From contig JBFXAF010000002.1 of the NCBI GenBank assembly GCA_050184585.1, forward strand, positions 1 through 64,000: a stretch of 64,000 bases of DNA. Direction: 5' to 3'. The position numbers were made by a program, and so were the translations under genes. Within the stretch, counting starts at the first letter, position 1, and the number at the start of each line of letters is the position of its first letter. This document shows, one piece after another, positions 24,391 to 36,106 of this stretch. This stretch comes from JBFXAF01 sp050184585. GTDB taxonomy: Bacteria > Pseudomonadota > Alphaproteobacteria > Rhizobiales > Rhizobiaceae. A model generated the notes under the pieces. That model did no database searches. It was not told where the DNA came from and saw only the letters and a program-made list of their open reading frames with translations.

Positions 24391-25596
24391 AAAATATCCG
24401 CCCCGCTCTATCTCACCGCCCGGGAGGCCGCGCGCGAACTCTCCGTCTCGCCGGCGACCCTCTACGCCTATGTCAGCCGCGGCATGATCCGTTCCGAACC
24501 GTCCGAGGATCACCGCGCCCGCCGCTATCGCGCCGACGACGTGCGCGCCCTGATCGCCCGCCGCACGCCGGCGGGCGCGGCCCGCCCCGCCGACGCGGAG
24601 CCGCCGGTGCTCGACACCGCGATCTCCAACATCGGCGCGGAAGGCTCGGTCTATCGCGGCGTGCCGGCCGTGGCGCTCGCCGCCGACGCCACGCTGGAAC
24701 AGGCCGCGACGCTGCTCTGGGACGTGCGCGACGCCGATCCGTTCGAGCCGGGCAACCTGCCGGTGATGAGCGGGACCATGCGCGCGGTCCTCGCGGCGAC
24801 CGTCGGCGAAGCGCCGATCCCCCGCGCGGCGGCGCTGCTGGCGCTCGCCGGAGACGCCGATCCGCGCGCCTTCAACCGTTCGCGCGACGGCCGGGCAGCG
24901 GTTGGCGCGCGCGTCATGCGCCTGCTCGCCGCCGCCATCCTCGACGTGGGTCCGTCGCCCGAGCCGATCCACCGCCGGATGGCCAGCACCTGGGCGCCTG
25001 GCAACCGGGGGGCCGAGGACCTGTTCCGCCGCACGCTGGTGCTGCTGGCCGAGCATGAGCTCAACGCCTCGACCTGGACCGTGCGCTGTGCGGCGTCCAC
25101 GGGCCTGAACCTCTACGACGCGACCGTCGCGGGCCTGGTCGCGCTGAAGGGTCCGCGCCATGGCGGCGCGGGCCCGCTCGCTGCGCGCATGGTCGCCGAA
25201 ATCGCCACCGGCGACGTTGGCGAGCGCATCCGCGAACGCGTGGCGCTGGGCGAGGAGATTCCGGGCTTCGGCCACCGCATCTACCGCGACGGCGACCCCC
25301 GCGCCGACAGCCTCTTGGCCGAACTGGCGAAGGCCGGTGCGGACCCGCGCCTCGCCGTCGGAGCGCCGGCGCTCATCCACGAGGCGACCGGCATGCATCC
25401 CAACATCGACTATGCGCTGGCGGTGATGATGCGCTTCCTCGGCCTGCCCGCCGGCCACGAGACGGCGCTCTTCGCCGTCGCCCGCTCGGCCGGCTGGATC
25501 GCACATGCCATCGAACAGTTGGAGAGCGGCGTACTGATCAGGCCGCGGGCGAGGTACACCGGGCCGGTGGTGGGAAGGGGTGGGGCGGGCGGCTAG
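24388..25596 (+). CDS. Citrate synthase family protein fused to a MerR-like helix-turn-helix domain
   Basis: A 402-residue protein. Residues about 8-62 form a winged helix of MerR/excisionase type (LTAREAARELSVSPATLYAYVSRG shortened here to its core AARELSVSPATLYAYVSRG; then RRYRADDVRALI). Residues about 75-395 form a citrate synthase domain with active-site residues GPRHGGAG (His), GFGHRIYR (His) and HPNIDYAL (Asp), so the enzyme triad is complete. It may be a regulator that senses oxaloacetate, acyl-CoA or citrate-like ligands through an enzyme fold, or an active enzyme that also binds DNA. ATG 24388 lies inside the palindromic operator without a ribosome binding site, which suggests leaderless translation and autoregulation. 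An in-frame TTG lies at 24370. Confidence 0.87.
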   Translation: MKISAPLYLTAREAARELSVSPATLYAYVSRGMIRSEPSEDHRARRYRADDVRALIARRTPAGAARPADAEPPVLDTAISNIGAEGSVYRGVPAVALAADATLEQAATLLWDVRDADPFEPGNLPVMSGTMRAVLAATVGEAPIPRAAALLALAGDADPRAFNRSRDGRAAVGARVMRLLAAAILDVGPSPEPIHRRMASTWAPGNRGAEDLFRRTLVLLAEHELNASTWTVRCAASTGLNLYDATVAGLVALKGPRHGGAGPLAARMVAEIATGDVGERIRERVALGEEIPGFGHRIYRDGDPRADSLLAELAKAGADPRLAVGAPALIHEATGMHPNIDYALAVMMRFLGLPAGHETALFAVARSAGWIAHAIEQLESGVLIRPRARYTGPVVGRGGAGG

Positions 25597-25877
25597 CCTC
25601 GTCATACGTGTTGCCCACGATCACGGGGAGCGAACTATTCGCGCGGCTCGGGCGGTTTCGATCCAAGCGCGACCGCATAGTAACGTCTGCGATCCGAGGA
25701 GGCGGCGAAGTCTCGGGAATAGTCGCCATTCTGGTGCGCGGCGGTAGAGTTCGTGCCGAGCAGGGTGATCTACGCTCGGATCTCCTCGGCGTTCTGGCCA
25801 TCTGAATCTCGCGGCCGGCCGCAAACGTGGTCCTTATGCTTACGGCTAGATGTTGCAAGATGCTGAAAAGGGGCCGC

Positions 25878-27410
25878 TCAGGTTTCGGCCATGCCGGCAA
25901 GACGTAGGCCTTCCAACACGGGCTCGATGCGATCGGGATATTTGCGCGGTTGGCCGGCCCGGATGCGCGCGATGGTGACACCCGATGCTATTCTCTGTAG
26001 TTGCCGAAGCGAGTGGCGCGCCTCTTCCATCCGACCGAGGTGCGCGTTGGCGGCGATCATCATCCAGTACGCACAGTCATAGCTCGGATTGACGGCCATC
26101 GACCGCGCCGCCCAGCCGAGGGCCTCCTCATGGTTCCCGCGGATGACCTCCAAATGGGCAAGGCCGGTCAGAGGCAAGCAGGCCGCTACACCATTCCCAC
26201 CTAGTCTGACGGCCCTTGTCATCAGCTCGGCTGCATCATCGAGATTGCCGCAATGCAGCACCGCAATGCCTGCGTGCGAAACCGCCTGTACGTCATTCGG
26301 GTTGGCAGCGGCGGCAGCGCGGACGACCTCCATGCCCCATGCATACTCCTTCCCGGTCTGCAGCAGCGCCATGCCGCAAGACGTCATCACCCGGGGATCG
26401 CCCTTGGCGTTCGCGAGCGCCCGGCGTGCGAGTGATAGGCAACGCTCAGCGTCGTCTGGTCGGGTCGAAGTCCAGCCCATGGTATTGCGATGCTCCAGCA
26501 CCCAGGCCGCATTGGCAAGGATCAGCGCGTTGTCCGGCTCGATTGCCAGCGCCTCATCGAGCAGGTCGTGGGCTATCGTGTTGTCCTCCTCTGACCCTGC
26601 CCAGATATGCGCCACCGCCTGGAGGTAGATGTCGTAGGCGGCGAGGCTGCCCGGCCGCTCCCGCCGCGACCGCTCCAGTTCGACATCGCTGATCACCGGC
26701 GCGAGTTTGGTCGCGACGCTCTCGGTAATTCGATCCTGGAAGTCAAAGATATCGTGCACATCACCGTCGAGTTGGTCAGCCCACAGAAGCATGCCGGTCT
26801 CGCCGTCGATGAGCTGTGCGGAAATGCGTAGCCGGCCGCCGGCGCGGCGCACGCTGCCTTCCATCACGTAGCGCGCGCCGAGCTCGCGCGCCGCCCCGCG
26901 CGCGTCGATTGCCCGATCCTTGTAGACGAACGAGGAGCTGTGGGAGACCATCCGGAAGCTACGGAACCGCGCCAGAGCGCCGATGATCTCGGCCACTACG
27001 CCGTCGGCGAACCAGTCCTCGCCGGGCTCGCCGCCGAGGTTTCTGAAGGGTAGTACGGCGATCGCCGGGACAAGTTCGACATCCGTCTCGGAGCCTCCGG
27101 TCGGTTCCGGACCGAACAGCCGATACCCGACGCGCGGCACGGTTACGATCCATTCACCGCCGTCTGGCCTTTCGCCGAGTGCCTTGCGCAGGGCGGCGAT
27201 CTGAACCGTCAGGTTACCATCTTCGACGATGAGGCCCGGCCAGGCGCGATCCAGCAGAGTCGCCTTCGGCACCGTCTCACCGGCGGACTCGGCCAGCGCG
27301 TAAAGCAGAGCCCGTGCCCTGTTTCCAAGCGGTGTTGCTTCACCGTTGCGGCTGAGCCCACGTTCAGGCTCGAGCCGGAAGGGTCCGAAGGAGATGGCCT
27401 TGCCGTCCAT
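25878..27410 (-). CDS. Winged-helix transcriptional regulator with TPR repeats
   Basis: A 510-residue protein. The N-terminal OmpR/CadC-type winged helix (residues 5-105) includes VEDGNLTVQIAALRKALGE and IVTVPRVGYRLFGP. A middle domain (about 115-250) has the TolB-like pattern AVLPFRNLGGEPGEDWFADG, as seen in adenylate-cyclase-like rhizobial regulators. TPR-like helical repeats fill about 280-490. There is no receiver domain and no visible membrane helix. ATG 27410 begins MDGKAISFGPFRLEP; the open frame upstream is not conserved-looking. It lies directly downstream of rpoD on the same strand. Target genes are unknown. Confidence 0.88.
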   Translation of the reverse strand: MDGKAISFGPFRLEPERGLSRNGEATPLGNRARALLYALAESAGETVPKATLLDRAWPGLIVEDGNLTVQIAALRKALGERPDGGEWIVTVPRVGYRLFGPEPTGGSETDVELVPAIAVLPFRNLGGEPGEDWFADGVVAEIIGALARFRSFRMVSHSSSFVYKDRAIDARGAARELGARYVMEGSVRRAGGRLRISAQLIDGETGMLLWADQLDGDVHDIFDFQDRITESVATKLAPVISDVELERSRRERPGSLAAYDIYLQAVAHIWAGSEEDNTIAHDLLDEALAIEPDNALILANAAWVLEHRNTMGWTSTRPDDAERCLSLARRALANAKGDPRVMTSCGMALLQTGKEYAWGMEVVRAAAAANPNDVQAVSHAGIAVLHCGNLDDAAELMTRAVRLGGNGVAACLPLTGLAHLEVIRGNHEEALGWAARSMAVNPSYDCAYWMMIAANAHLGRMEEARHSLRQLQRIASGVTIARIRAGQPRKYPDRIEPVLEGLRLAGMAET

Positions 27411-27502
27411 ACATGCAGAATAGCCGTACCGCGGCGCAACGCCATGGGGGAGCAAAGAAGGCCCAGCGAAAGGGGCGTTGCAGCGCGCCCCTCTGATCAA
27501 CA

Positions 27503-29530
<2,028 letters not shown>

Positions 29531-29853
29531 TCCTGCTCGTCTCCTGGTGGCCCCGGCGCCGAGGCGCTGCGGCCTGACGGTCTGTTGCGGTTCGGCGGGT
29601 CCGACCCTGCGCGTAACCGATCCGGTATTAATGCCCGATTAACCCTGTTTATCTGGGGCGCTGGTCAAGCCGCGTCCAGACGCCGACGCTCCCCGAACCC
29701 GGGCTGCGGACTCGAATCGTCCTGATTCCGCCGATTCTCTGGCGCGTCAAGCCGGTCTGGCATGATTCGCCTCCCGTAAGCCAATCGGCCGCATGCGTTC
29801 ATGGGCCTCCCGACGGGGCGTTCGGTCCGGGGACGTGACGGGACCTGTCGTAT
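29531..29853. other. Intergenic region between dnaG and rpoD
   Basis: This 323-bp gap holds no convincing gene. On the minus strand a possible rpoD promoter reads TTGACC (29668-29663), with GTTAAT-like -10 sequence about 18-19 bp downstream; the spacing is loose and I give it low weight. A second CTTGACG occurs near 29751. Downstream, AGGAGA near the start of rpoD is its ribosome binding site. No terminator with a T-run was seen after dnaG. Confidence 0.4.
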
Positions 29854-31767
29854 TCAGGCCGTGCCCGACGCCCGCCCCGACCGCACCCCGAAGCCTTCGA
29901 CCAATGCCTCGTTGGCCGCCTGCAGGGTGCGAAGTTCCGTCTGGATGTCGACGAGGTGCCTGTAGTTCTCGTCGGTCGATTCGGTTGCGAGCGCCGCCTC
30001 GGCCGCCTTGAGTTCCCTATGTAGAGCGCCGGCGGACAGGTGCAAGTGCAGCGCCTGCTCGAACGCCTTGGCGGCGTCCTCGGCCGCCGCGTCCTCAAGC
30101 ACCGGCCAGAGCCTCGCCTTGCGTATCAGCGCGACGGCCCTCTCCCATTCGGGCAGGAGCCCCGCCCCGGCGATCGCCTCGGCGATGCCGGCGCGGTCGT
30201 GCGCGCCGTGGGCCGCGGCGTCAAGCAGCGCCTGGTGCAGCCGCTTCAGGTCGGCGTGGTTGAGGTCGAGCCGCTCGACCCGGTCGAAATCCCGTTCGAT
30301 CAGCCACGGATGGTTGCCGAGCGCAACAAGCAGCGCGGCCGACCTGAGCGGCATGTCGCCGCCGTTCCGTTTGACGATCTGCGACCGGGCGAGGCTCTCC
30401 GAGACGGCGATCCTGCCGGCGGCGACGCCCTGTCGCTGCGCGCCCCTGTCCCGATCGACGGCGCCGCGCCGCGCCCCTGCCCGCGACGAACCGAAGAACG
30501 CCTGCACCCGCTCGCGCATCGCCTGTGCATAGTGATAGCGCAGGCTCTCGTCTCGGATGCGAGCAGTCAGCTCGCGCAGCGACTTTTCCAGTTCCGCCCG
30601 CCGCTCCGGCGTCTCGAACATGCCGCCCGCCGTCTCGCGCGACCACAGGAGGTCGGCCAGCGGCCGCGCTTCCTTGAGCACGACGCCGAACGCGTCCGGA
30701 CCGTCCTGCCTGACCAGATCGTCCGGGTCCTTGCCGTCGGGCAGCAGCGCGAAGCGCGCCGTGCGGCCGGGCTGGACCGCCGGAAGGATGAGGTCTGCGG
30801 CCCGCCATGCCGCCTTCAGCCCCGCCTGGTCGCCGTCGAAGCACAGGACGGGCTCTCCGGTCATGCGCCAGAGCAGCTCCATCTGGTTCTCGGTCAGCGC
30901 GGTGCCGAGTGGAGCGACGACGTTCTCGAAGCCGGCCTGCGCCAGCGCGATCACGTCCATGTAGCCTTCGACGGCGATCACCGTGCCCTGGTCGCGCACC
31001 GCCTTGCGGGCGCGCGCGAAATTGTAGAGCACGTTGCCCTTGTGGAAGAGCTCCGTCTCCGGCGAGTTGAGATACTTCGCCAGCGCGTCGGACCCGAGCG
31101 CCCGTCCACCGAAGGCGATGATCTTCCCTCGCGAATCCGGGATCGGGAACATGATCCGGTCGCGGAACCTGTCGTAGGACACCGGCACGTCCTCGAAGAC
31201 GGTCAGCCCGCCGGCCTCCATCTGGGCCTTCTCGACGCCCTTTGCCGCCAGATGTTCCTTCAGCGCGTTGCGGCTGTCCGGCGCGTAGCCGAGGCGGAAA
31301 CTCTTCTGCGTGGCCACCGACAGGCCGCGCTCGCGCAGATAGGCGCGCGCCTTGGCTCCGCCCGAAGCCTGCAACTGGTCCTCGAAGAAGGCCGTCGCCA
31401 TTTCCATGATGTCGGTGAGCGATGCGCGCTGCTTCTCGCGCTTCTCGGCCTGCTCGTCCCGCGCGGGCATTGGCACGCCGGCCAGGCCTGCCATGCGCTC
31501 GACCGCCTCCGGAAAGGAGAGCCCGTCGAGTTCGGTCAGGAACCGGAAATGGTCGCCTGACACCCCGCACCCGAAGCAGTGGTAGCGGCCCTTTCGATCC
31601 TCGCAGTGGAATGACGGGCTCTTTTCGCCGTGGAACGGACAGCAGGCCCACCAGTCGCCTTTGGCGGCGTTGGTCTTCTTCCTGTCCCAAGTCACGCGCT
31701 GACCGACGACCGAGGAAATCGGCACGCGGTCGCGGATCTCGTCGAGGAAGGTGGGAGGGAAGCGCAT
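29854..31767 (-). CDS. dnaG: DNA primase DnaG
   Basis: A 637-residue primase. The N-terminal zinc-binding domain shows CCPFHGEKSPSFHC and YHCFGCGVSGD. The TOPRIM catalytic core includes VIAVEGYMDVIAL with the conserved Glu and the acidic VLCFDGDQAGLKAA. The C-terminal helicase-interaction domain fills about residues 470-637. ATG 31767 begins MRFPPTFLDEIRDRVPI, the conserved start; the frame is open for 74 codons upstream without a family match. It makes RNA primers at the replication fork and precedes rpoD. Confidence 0.97.
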   Translation of the reverse strand: MRFPPTFLDEIRDRVPISSVVGQRVTWDRKKTNAAKGDWWACCPFHGEKSPSFHCEDRKGRYHCFGCGVSGDHFRFLTELDGLSFPEAVERMAGLAGVPMPARDEQAEKREKQRASLTDIMEMATAFFEDQLQASGGAKARAYLRERGLSVATQKSFRLGYAPDSRNALKEHLAAKGVEKAQMEAGGLTVFEDVPVSYDRFRDRIMFPIPDSRGKIIAFGGRALGSDALAKYLNSPETELFHKGNVLYNFARARKAVRDQGTVIAVEGYMDVIALAQAGFENVVAPLGTALTENQMELLWRMTGEPVLCFDGDQAGLKAAWRAADLILPAVQPGRTARFALLPDGKDPDDLVRQDGPDAFGVVLKEARPLADLLWSRETAGGMFETPERRAELEKSLRELTARIRDESLRYHYAQAMRERVQAFFGSSRAGARRGAVDRDRGAQRQGVAAGRIAVSESLARSQIVKRNGGDMPLRSAALLVALGNHPWLIERDFDRVERLDLNHADLKRLHQALLDAAAHGAHDRAGIAEAIAGAGLLPEWERAVALIRKARLWPVLEDAAAEDAAKAFEQALHLHLSAGALHRELKAAEAALATESTDENYRHLVDIQTELRTLQAANEALVEGFGVRSGRASGTA

Positions 31768-31867
31768 GGGCACCTGAAGCGGGGTGGACCATTCATATAG
31801 GCGCGGACGCCAATCCGCGCGATGTGTTCCTTTGCTCCGTGCCCGCTTTTCACAACGAGGGCGAAAC

Positions 31868-31895
31868 GAAAAGGGCGGCCGCAGCCGCCCTTTCC
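31868..31895 (-). terminator. Rho-independent terminator of the RcnB-like gene
   Basis: A perfect 10-bp stem, arms AAAGGGCGGC (31870-31879) and GCCGCCCTTT (31884-31893), closes a 4-base loop. On the minus strand it ends in a short T-run (CCCTTTTCG). It lies 20-45 bases after the stop of the small RcnB-like gene at 31914. Confidence 0.8.
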
Positions 31896-31913
31896 TTCTC
31901 CGGGGCGAAGGTC

Positions 31914-32264
31914 TTACCGCGCCAGGAAGTTCGCGATGATCCCCGATGCGATGGCGATCAGCACATAGTCGTTGCCGACCTTGACCCATTGCTGGCCGTG
32001 GCCGGGCCGGCGCAGGCCGTAGCGGTGGTAGTCGCGCACGACATGGCCGCGCTGCCAGGCCGGAACGCGCTGACCTTTGGACCAGCGCTGCTTGCGCTGC
32101 TCGTGCTTGCGATAGGTCCGACCGCTCTCCGCCTTGAACGGCTTTCCGGGCTGATACTTCATGCCGTGATGGGACGGGAAGCTGGGTCCCTTCCGGTCGG
32201 CGGCGTAGGCGGCCGGAGCGATCAGGAACGAGGCGGCGGCCAGGGCGAGGACAAAGCGTTTCAT
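31914..32264 (-). CDS. RcnB-like small periplasmic protein
   Basis: A 116-residue exported protein. The signal peptide is residues 1-21 (cleavage AYA-ADRK). The mature part is basic and rich in His, Arg and Tyr (HGMKYQPGKPF, RDYHRYGLRRPGHGQQW) and ends in a hydrophobic segment with VGNDYVLIAIASGIIA, the hallmark of RcnB-family proteins. RcnB helps keep nickel and cobalt balance in Escherichia coli; whether this one does is unknown. AAGGAG lies upstream of ATG 32264. It has its own terminator. Confidence 0.85.
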   Translation of the reverse strand: MKRFVLALAAASFLIAPAAYAADRKGPSFPSHHGMKYQPGKPFKAESGRTYRKHEQRKQRWSKGQRVPAWQRGHVVRDYHRYGLRRPGHGQQWVKVGNDYVLIAIASGIIANFLAR

Positions 32265-32542
32265 CGGGCGGTCTCCTTTTTTGTTCTTCGATACGCCCGA
32301 AATTATGGTCCCATCGATGAACGCCGGCTGAACGTGAGATTAAATCTGCGTAATGAAGCAGTTGATTTTGTTAATCTTTATTGACTTGAACCCATGCTGC
32401 GGATCGGATCGCCCTGGCGTCCGTTACCGACATCGGGCGTCGGCTTGCGTCGCGCCTCCAACAGGCGCAGATTTATTATCCGGCTAACCGCTTCGCAGGA
32501 GATCGAGATCCCATCCGCGCCAAGAGATAGAGGTTTGCGTCC

Positions 32543-34207
32543 ATGACCGGCTCGGTCGTGCTTGTGCACCTGGCGGGCGCCGTCGCGCTGCTGCTGTTTG
32601 CCACCCGCATGGTGCGCACCGGGGTGGAGCGCGCCTATGGGGACGTCCTGCGCGCCCGGCTGCGCGGCACCATGCGCAACCCGCTCCTGGCGGTGGCGAC
32701 CGGCGCCGCGCTCGCGGTCGCCCTGCAGAGCTCGACGGCGGTCACCCTCCTCGTCGGATCATTCGCCGGAGCAGGAATCGTCAGCGGCCTTTCAGGCCAG
32801 CTCGCCGTGCGCGGCGCCGAGATCGGATCGGCGCTGGTGGTCAAGGTGCTGACCTTCGACCTCGCGCTGCTCGTCCCGGTATGCCTTGCCGCCGGCACCG
32901 CGATGTTCATGGCGACCGGGCGGCGTGAATGGCGGCAGATTGGCCGCATCCTTGTCGGGATCGGCCTGCTGCTCCTGTCTCTGGAGATGACCGGAGAAGC
33001 ATCGGAACCACTCCGTGACAGCAGGCTGCTGCCCGTCATCGTCGACTATTTTTCGGGCGATCCGATCACCGCCTATCTGCTCGCCGCGCTGCTCACCTGG
33101 CTTTTCCATTCCAGCATCGCGGCGGTCCTGCTCTTCGTCACCCTCGCCGGTCGCGGCTTCATTCCCTCCGAACTCGGCATCGTGCTGGTGCTGGGCGTCA
33201 ATCTCGGCAGCTCGATCATCGCACCGCTGCTGACCAGGAACGCGGCGCCCGCCGTGCGCACCGTGCCCATCGGCAACCTGTTGATGAGGGGAGCCGGCTC
33301 GCTTGTCATGCTTCTCCTCTTCCTCTGGCTTGAGCAGCCGGTCGCCTATCTCGGCGCGACGGTCGCCGATCAGATCGTCCACGCCCATATCCTCTTCAAC
33401 GTCGTCATCCTGATCGTCGGGCTCCCTCTCGCCAGGCTGGTCTATCTGGCGTCGGAGAAGATCGTGGCGATCGGCGCCAAGCCCGATCCGGCGGCCAGTC
33501 TTGCCACGGCCGAGATCAGCGCCCTCGACGAGGCCGCGCTCGACATGCCCAACCGGGCGCTCGCCAACGCCACGCGCGAAGTGGTCCGCGTCTGCGAAAC
33601 CGTCGAGGTGATGCTCGAGCGAATCATCGACCTCTACGAGAAGGCCGAGCCCGAGACGATCGAAGCGCTCGCCGCCCTCGACGATCGCGTCGACAGGCGC
33701 CATGCGGCAATCAAGCTCTATCTGGCGCGAGCGGCGGTCCGCCCGATGTCGGAGGCCGAGGCGCTGCGCTGCCAGGAACTGCTCGGCGCCTGCGTCAAGC
33801 TCGAGCAGGTCGGCGACATCATCGTGCGTAACATGCTCGTCCACGTCCGCAAGAAGCTGGAACGCGGCCTCACCTTCACCGACGCAGGCTGGCGGGAACT
33901 GTCCGCCTTCCACGCGACCGTGCTCGCCAATGCCCGGCTCGCCTTCAACGTGCTCATATCCCGCGACGCCGAGACCGCGCGCCAGCTCGTGGAGGAGAAG
34001 GATCGCTTGCGCGACCTCGAAAAGCAGTCGAGTCAAAGCCACTTTTCCCGGCTGCGGGAAGGCACGACCAAGAGCGTCGAGACGAGTTCGATCCACCTCG
34101 ATACGATCCGTGACCTCAAGCAGATCAATTCGCTGCTGGCCTCGATGGCCTATCCGGTCCTGGAGGAGCAGGGCCTGCTCAGGGGTTCGCGGCTGAAGGC
34201 GGTTTGA
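32543..34207 (+). CDS. Na/Pi cotransporter family protein with PhoU-like domain
   Basis: A 554-residue membrane protein. The N-terminal half has two inverted Na/Pi-cotransporter repeats with about eight to nine helices. The QSSTA motif is in the first repeat (VALQSSTAVTLLVG), and WLFHSSIAAVLLF replaces it in the second. From about residue 335 a cytoplasmic PhoU-like helical domain follows, with MLVHVRKKLERGL and RLREGTTKSVETSSIHLD. It imports phosphate with sodium or regulates phosphate balance. ATG 32543 follows an AGAGG-like site. Confidence 0.92.
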   Translation: MTGSVVLVHLAGAVALLLFATRMVRTGVERAYGDVLRARLRGTMRNPLLAVATGAALAVALQSSTAVTLLVGSFAGAGIVSGLSGQLAVRGAEIGSALVVKVLTFDLALLVPVCLAAGTAMFMATGRREWRQIGRILVGIGLLLLSLEMTGEASEPLRDSRLLPVIVDYFSGDPITAYLLAALLTWLFHSSIAAVLLFVTLAGRGFIPSELGIVLVLGVNLGSSIIAPLLTRNAAPAVRTVPIGNLLMRGAGSLVMLLLFLWLEQPVAYLGATVADQIVHAHILFNVVILIVGLPLARLVYLASEKIVAIGAKPDPAASLATAEISALDEAALDMPNRALANATREVVRVCETVEVMLERIIDLYEKAEPETIEALAALDDRVDRRHAAIKLYLARAAVRPMSEAEALRCQELLGACVKLEQVGDIIVRNMLVHVRKKLERGLTFTDAGWRELSAFHATVLANARLAFNVLISRDAETARQLVEEKDRLRDLEKQSSQSHFSRLREGTTKSVETSSIHLDTIRDLKQINSLLASMAYPVLEEQGLLRGSRLKAV

Positions 34208-34327
34208 AACCGGCAACTTGGGCGCAGGACCGGAATCTCCAGAAAAACTGCAGCCTGGCCCAGCAACCCTGCATTGCTCGCCGCCGGTCGGCGTGCTTTG
34301 TCACGCCTCATCACCGCAGGCCCGACA

Positions 34328-35509
34328 ATGCCCCTTCCGCTCATCGCGCTCTTCATCGCCGCCTTCGCGTTCGGCACCACCGAATTCGTCATCGCCGGCG
34401 TGCTGCCGCAGGTGGCCGAAGGGCTGGACGTGTCGATCCCCATCGCCGGCTACCTCGTCTCCGGCTACGCGATCGGGATCGCCATTGGTGGTCCGCTGAT
34501 GACGATAGCCACCTCGGGCGTGGCCCGCCGCACGCTGCTCGTCTCCCTGACGCTGATCTTCACCGCGGGACAGGCCGCTTGCGCGCTCGCCCCGGACTTC
34601 GGCTCGATGCTCGGCCTGCGCGTCGCGGTCGCCATCGCGCATGGCGTCTTCTTCGGTGTCGCCATGGTGGTCGCCGTCAGGCTGGTGCCGGAAGACAAGC
34701 GCGGCCGCGCCGTGGCCTTTGTGCTCGCCGGCCTCACCGTCTCCAACATCATCGGGGTTCCAGCCGGCGCGGCGATCGGCAACGCCTTTGGATGGCGCGC
34801 CACCTTCTGGGCCATGTTCGCGCTGGGCATCGTCTCCGTGGGCGTCATGCTGGCGCTGCTTCCCAATGCCAGGGGTGAGGCTTCCCGGCCACAAGCGCTT
34901 GCCCGCGAGATACGCGTTCTCGGACGCCAGCAGGTATGGACCTCGCTCTTGGTCATGCTGATGCTGATGATCGGCCAGTTCGTGCCGTACACCTACATTT
35001 CGCCGCTGCTCACGGAGGTCACCGGTCTCGACAGGAGCGATGTGCCCTGGGTGTTGCTCCTCGTTGGCGTCGGCTGCACGGTGGGCGTCTTCATCGGTGG
35101 CCGGCTGGCCGACTGGCATTTGATGCCGTCACTGATCGCGCTCACGCTCTTCCAGTCCCTGGTTCTGGCCGCGATCTGGTTCTTCGCACCCTACCCCGTC
35201 GCGATGGTGGCTTTGCTGACCCTTTGGGGCGCCGTCAACTTCACGATCGGCACGCCGATCCAGGCGCGCATCCTGTCCTGGACCGCCGACGCGCCGAACC
35301 TCGCCTCGTCGCTCATCCCTGCCGGCTTCAATCTGGGCATCGCCCTCGCTGCCTCCATCGGCGCCGGCCTGCTCACCGCGGGCTTCAGTTACCGCAGCCT
35401 GCCGGTGCTCGGCATCGGCGCCATGCTTGTGGCCGCCGGCGTGGTCATCGCCTCCTGGACCGCCGAGCGCCGCAGCGGCGCGATACCGCCGCAGCCGGCC
35501 GGCGCCTGA
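34328..35509 (+). CDS. MFS transporter, drug:H+ antiporter-1 type
   Basis: A 393-residue inner-membrane exporter with 12 predicted helices. The start LFIAAFAFGTTEFVIAGVLP and the loop PEDKRGRAVAFVLAGL are typical of the AraJ/YdhP-like DHA1 branch. The substrate is unknown; relatives export arabinose, purines or drugs. ATG 34328 begins the first helix; an open frame extends upstream without family similarity. It stands between the Na/Pi transporter and two DUF1801 genes on the same strand. Confidence 0.92.
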   Translation: MPLPLIALFIAAFAFGTTEFVIAGVLPQVAEGLDVSIPIAGYLVSGYAIGIAIGGPLMTIATSGVARRTLLVSLTLIFTAGQAACALAPDFGSMLGLRVAVAIAHGVFFGVAMVVAVRLVPEDKRGRAVAFVLAGLTVSNIIGVPAGAAIGNAFGWRATFWAMFALGIVSVGVMLALLPNARGEASRPQALAREIRVLGRQQVWTSLLVMLMLMIGQFVPYTYISPLLTEVTGLDRSDVPWVLLLVGVGCTVGVFIGGRLADWHLMPSLIALTLFQSLVLAAIWFFAPYPVAMVALLTLWGAVNFTIGTPIQARILSWTADAPNLASSLIPAGFNLGIALAASIGAGLLTAGFSYRSLPVLGIGAMLVAAGVVIASWTAERRSGAIPPQPAGA

Positions 35510-35645
35510 CGGATCGAACTCATGTCGCGGGGTTGACGTCGGAGGCCGGGTTCAGCACCCTTTGGCAGTCACCTATGGCGCCGTCGGATGCTCCGAAACC
35601 CGCATTGGCGTTCCCATGTGAACGAGCGAACGGTTGGAGCGAAGG

Positions 35646-36098
35646 ATGACCGGACGGACCCTGCCCAGGCCCGGGAAACGGCCGAATAAGTCGACTGCCG
35701 CAGTCACGCTCCTCTCCGGCGGCAACCCGCAGATCGCCAAGGGTTATGGCGACGCACCCGTGCAGGCCTACATCGCCGCCATGCCGAACTGGAAAAGCGG
35801 TCTCGGCCGGCGTCTCGACACGCTGATCGAGCGCGCCGTCCCCGGCGTGAAGAAAGCGGTCAAATGGAACTCACCATTCTACGGCGTGGAGGAAGGCCTT
35901 TGGTTCCTCAGCTTCCACTGCTTCACCAGATACGTGAAGGTGACCTTCTTCCGCGGCGCGTCGCTCGAGCCCGTGCCGGCCGGCGCGTCGAAGCATGCCG
36001 AAGTGCGCTACCTGGACATCCACGAGGGCGAGTTCGACGAGCGCCAGTTCGTGGAGTGGGTGAAGCAGGCCGCGAAGCTGCCGGGCGAAAAGCTCTAG
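35646..36098 (+). CDS. DUF1801 domain protein
   Basis: A 150-residue protein of the DUF1801 (YdhG/YjhX-like) fold. Diagnostic parts are VQAYIAAMPNWKSGLGRRLD and ERAVPGVKKAVKWNSPFYG, followed by YVKVTFFRGASL. The fold resembles iron chaperones of the frataxin type but the function of this branch is not established. ATG 35646 has GGAG six bases upstream. It precedes a second member of the same family by eight bases, so the pair may be an ancient duplication. Confidence 0.85.
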   Translation: MTGRTLPRPGKRPNKSTAAVTLLSGGNPQIAKGYGDAPVQAYIAAMPNWKSGLGRRLDTLIERAVPGVKKAVKWNSPFYGVEEGLWFLSFHCFTRYVKVTFFRGASLEPVPAGASKHAEVRYLDIHEGEFDERQFVEWVKQAAKLPGEKL

Positions 36099-36106
36099 AA
36101 TCGGGC

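Noticed and set aside
25597..25877. Possible short genes between the HTH-citrate synthase and the TPR regulator
   Set aside because: The frames of 65-67 codons have no ribosome binding site or recognisable pattern; I see nothing else in this 281-bp gap.
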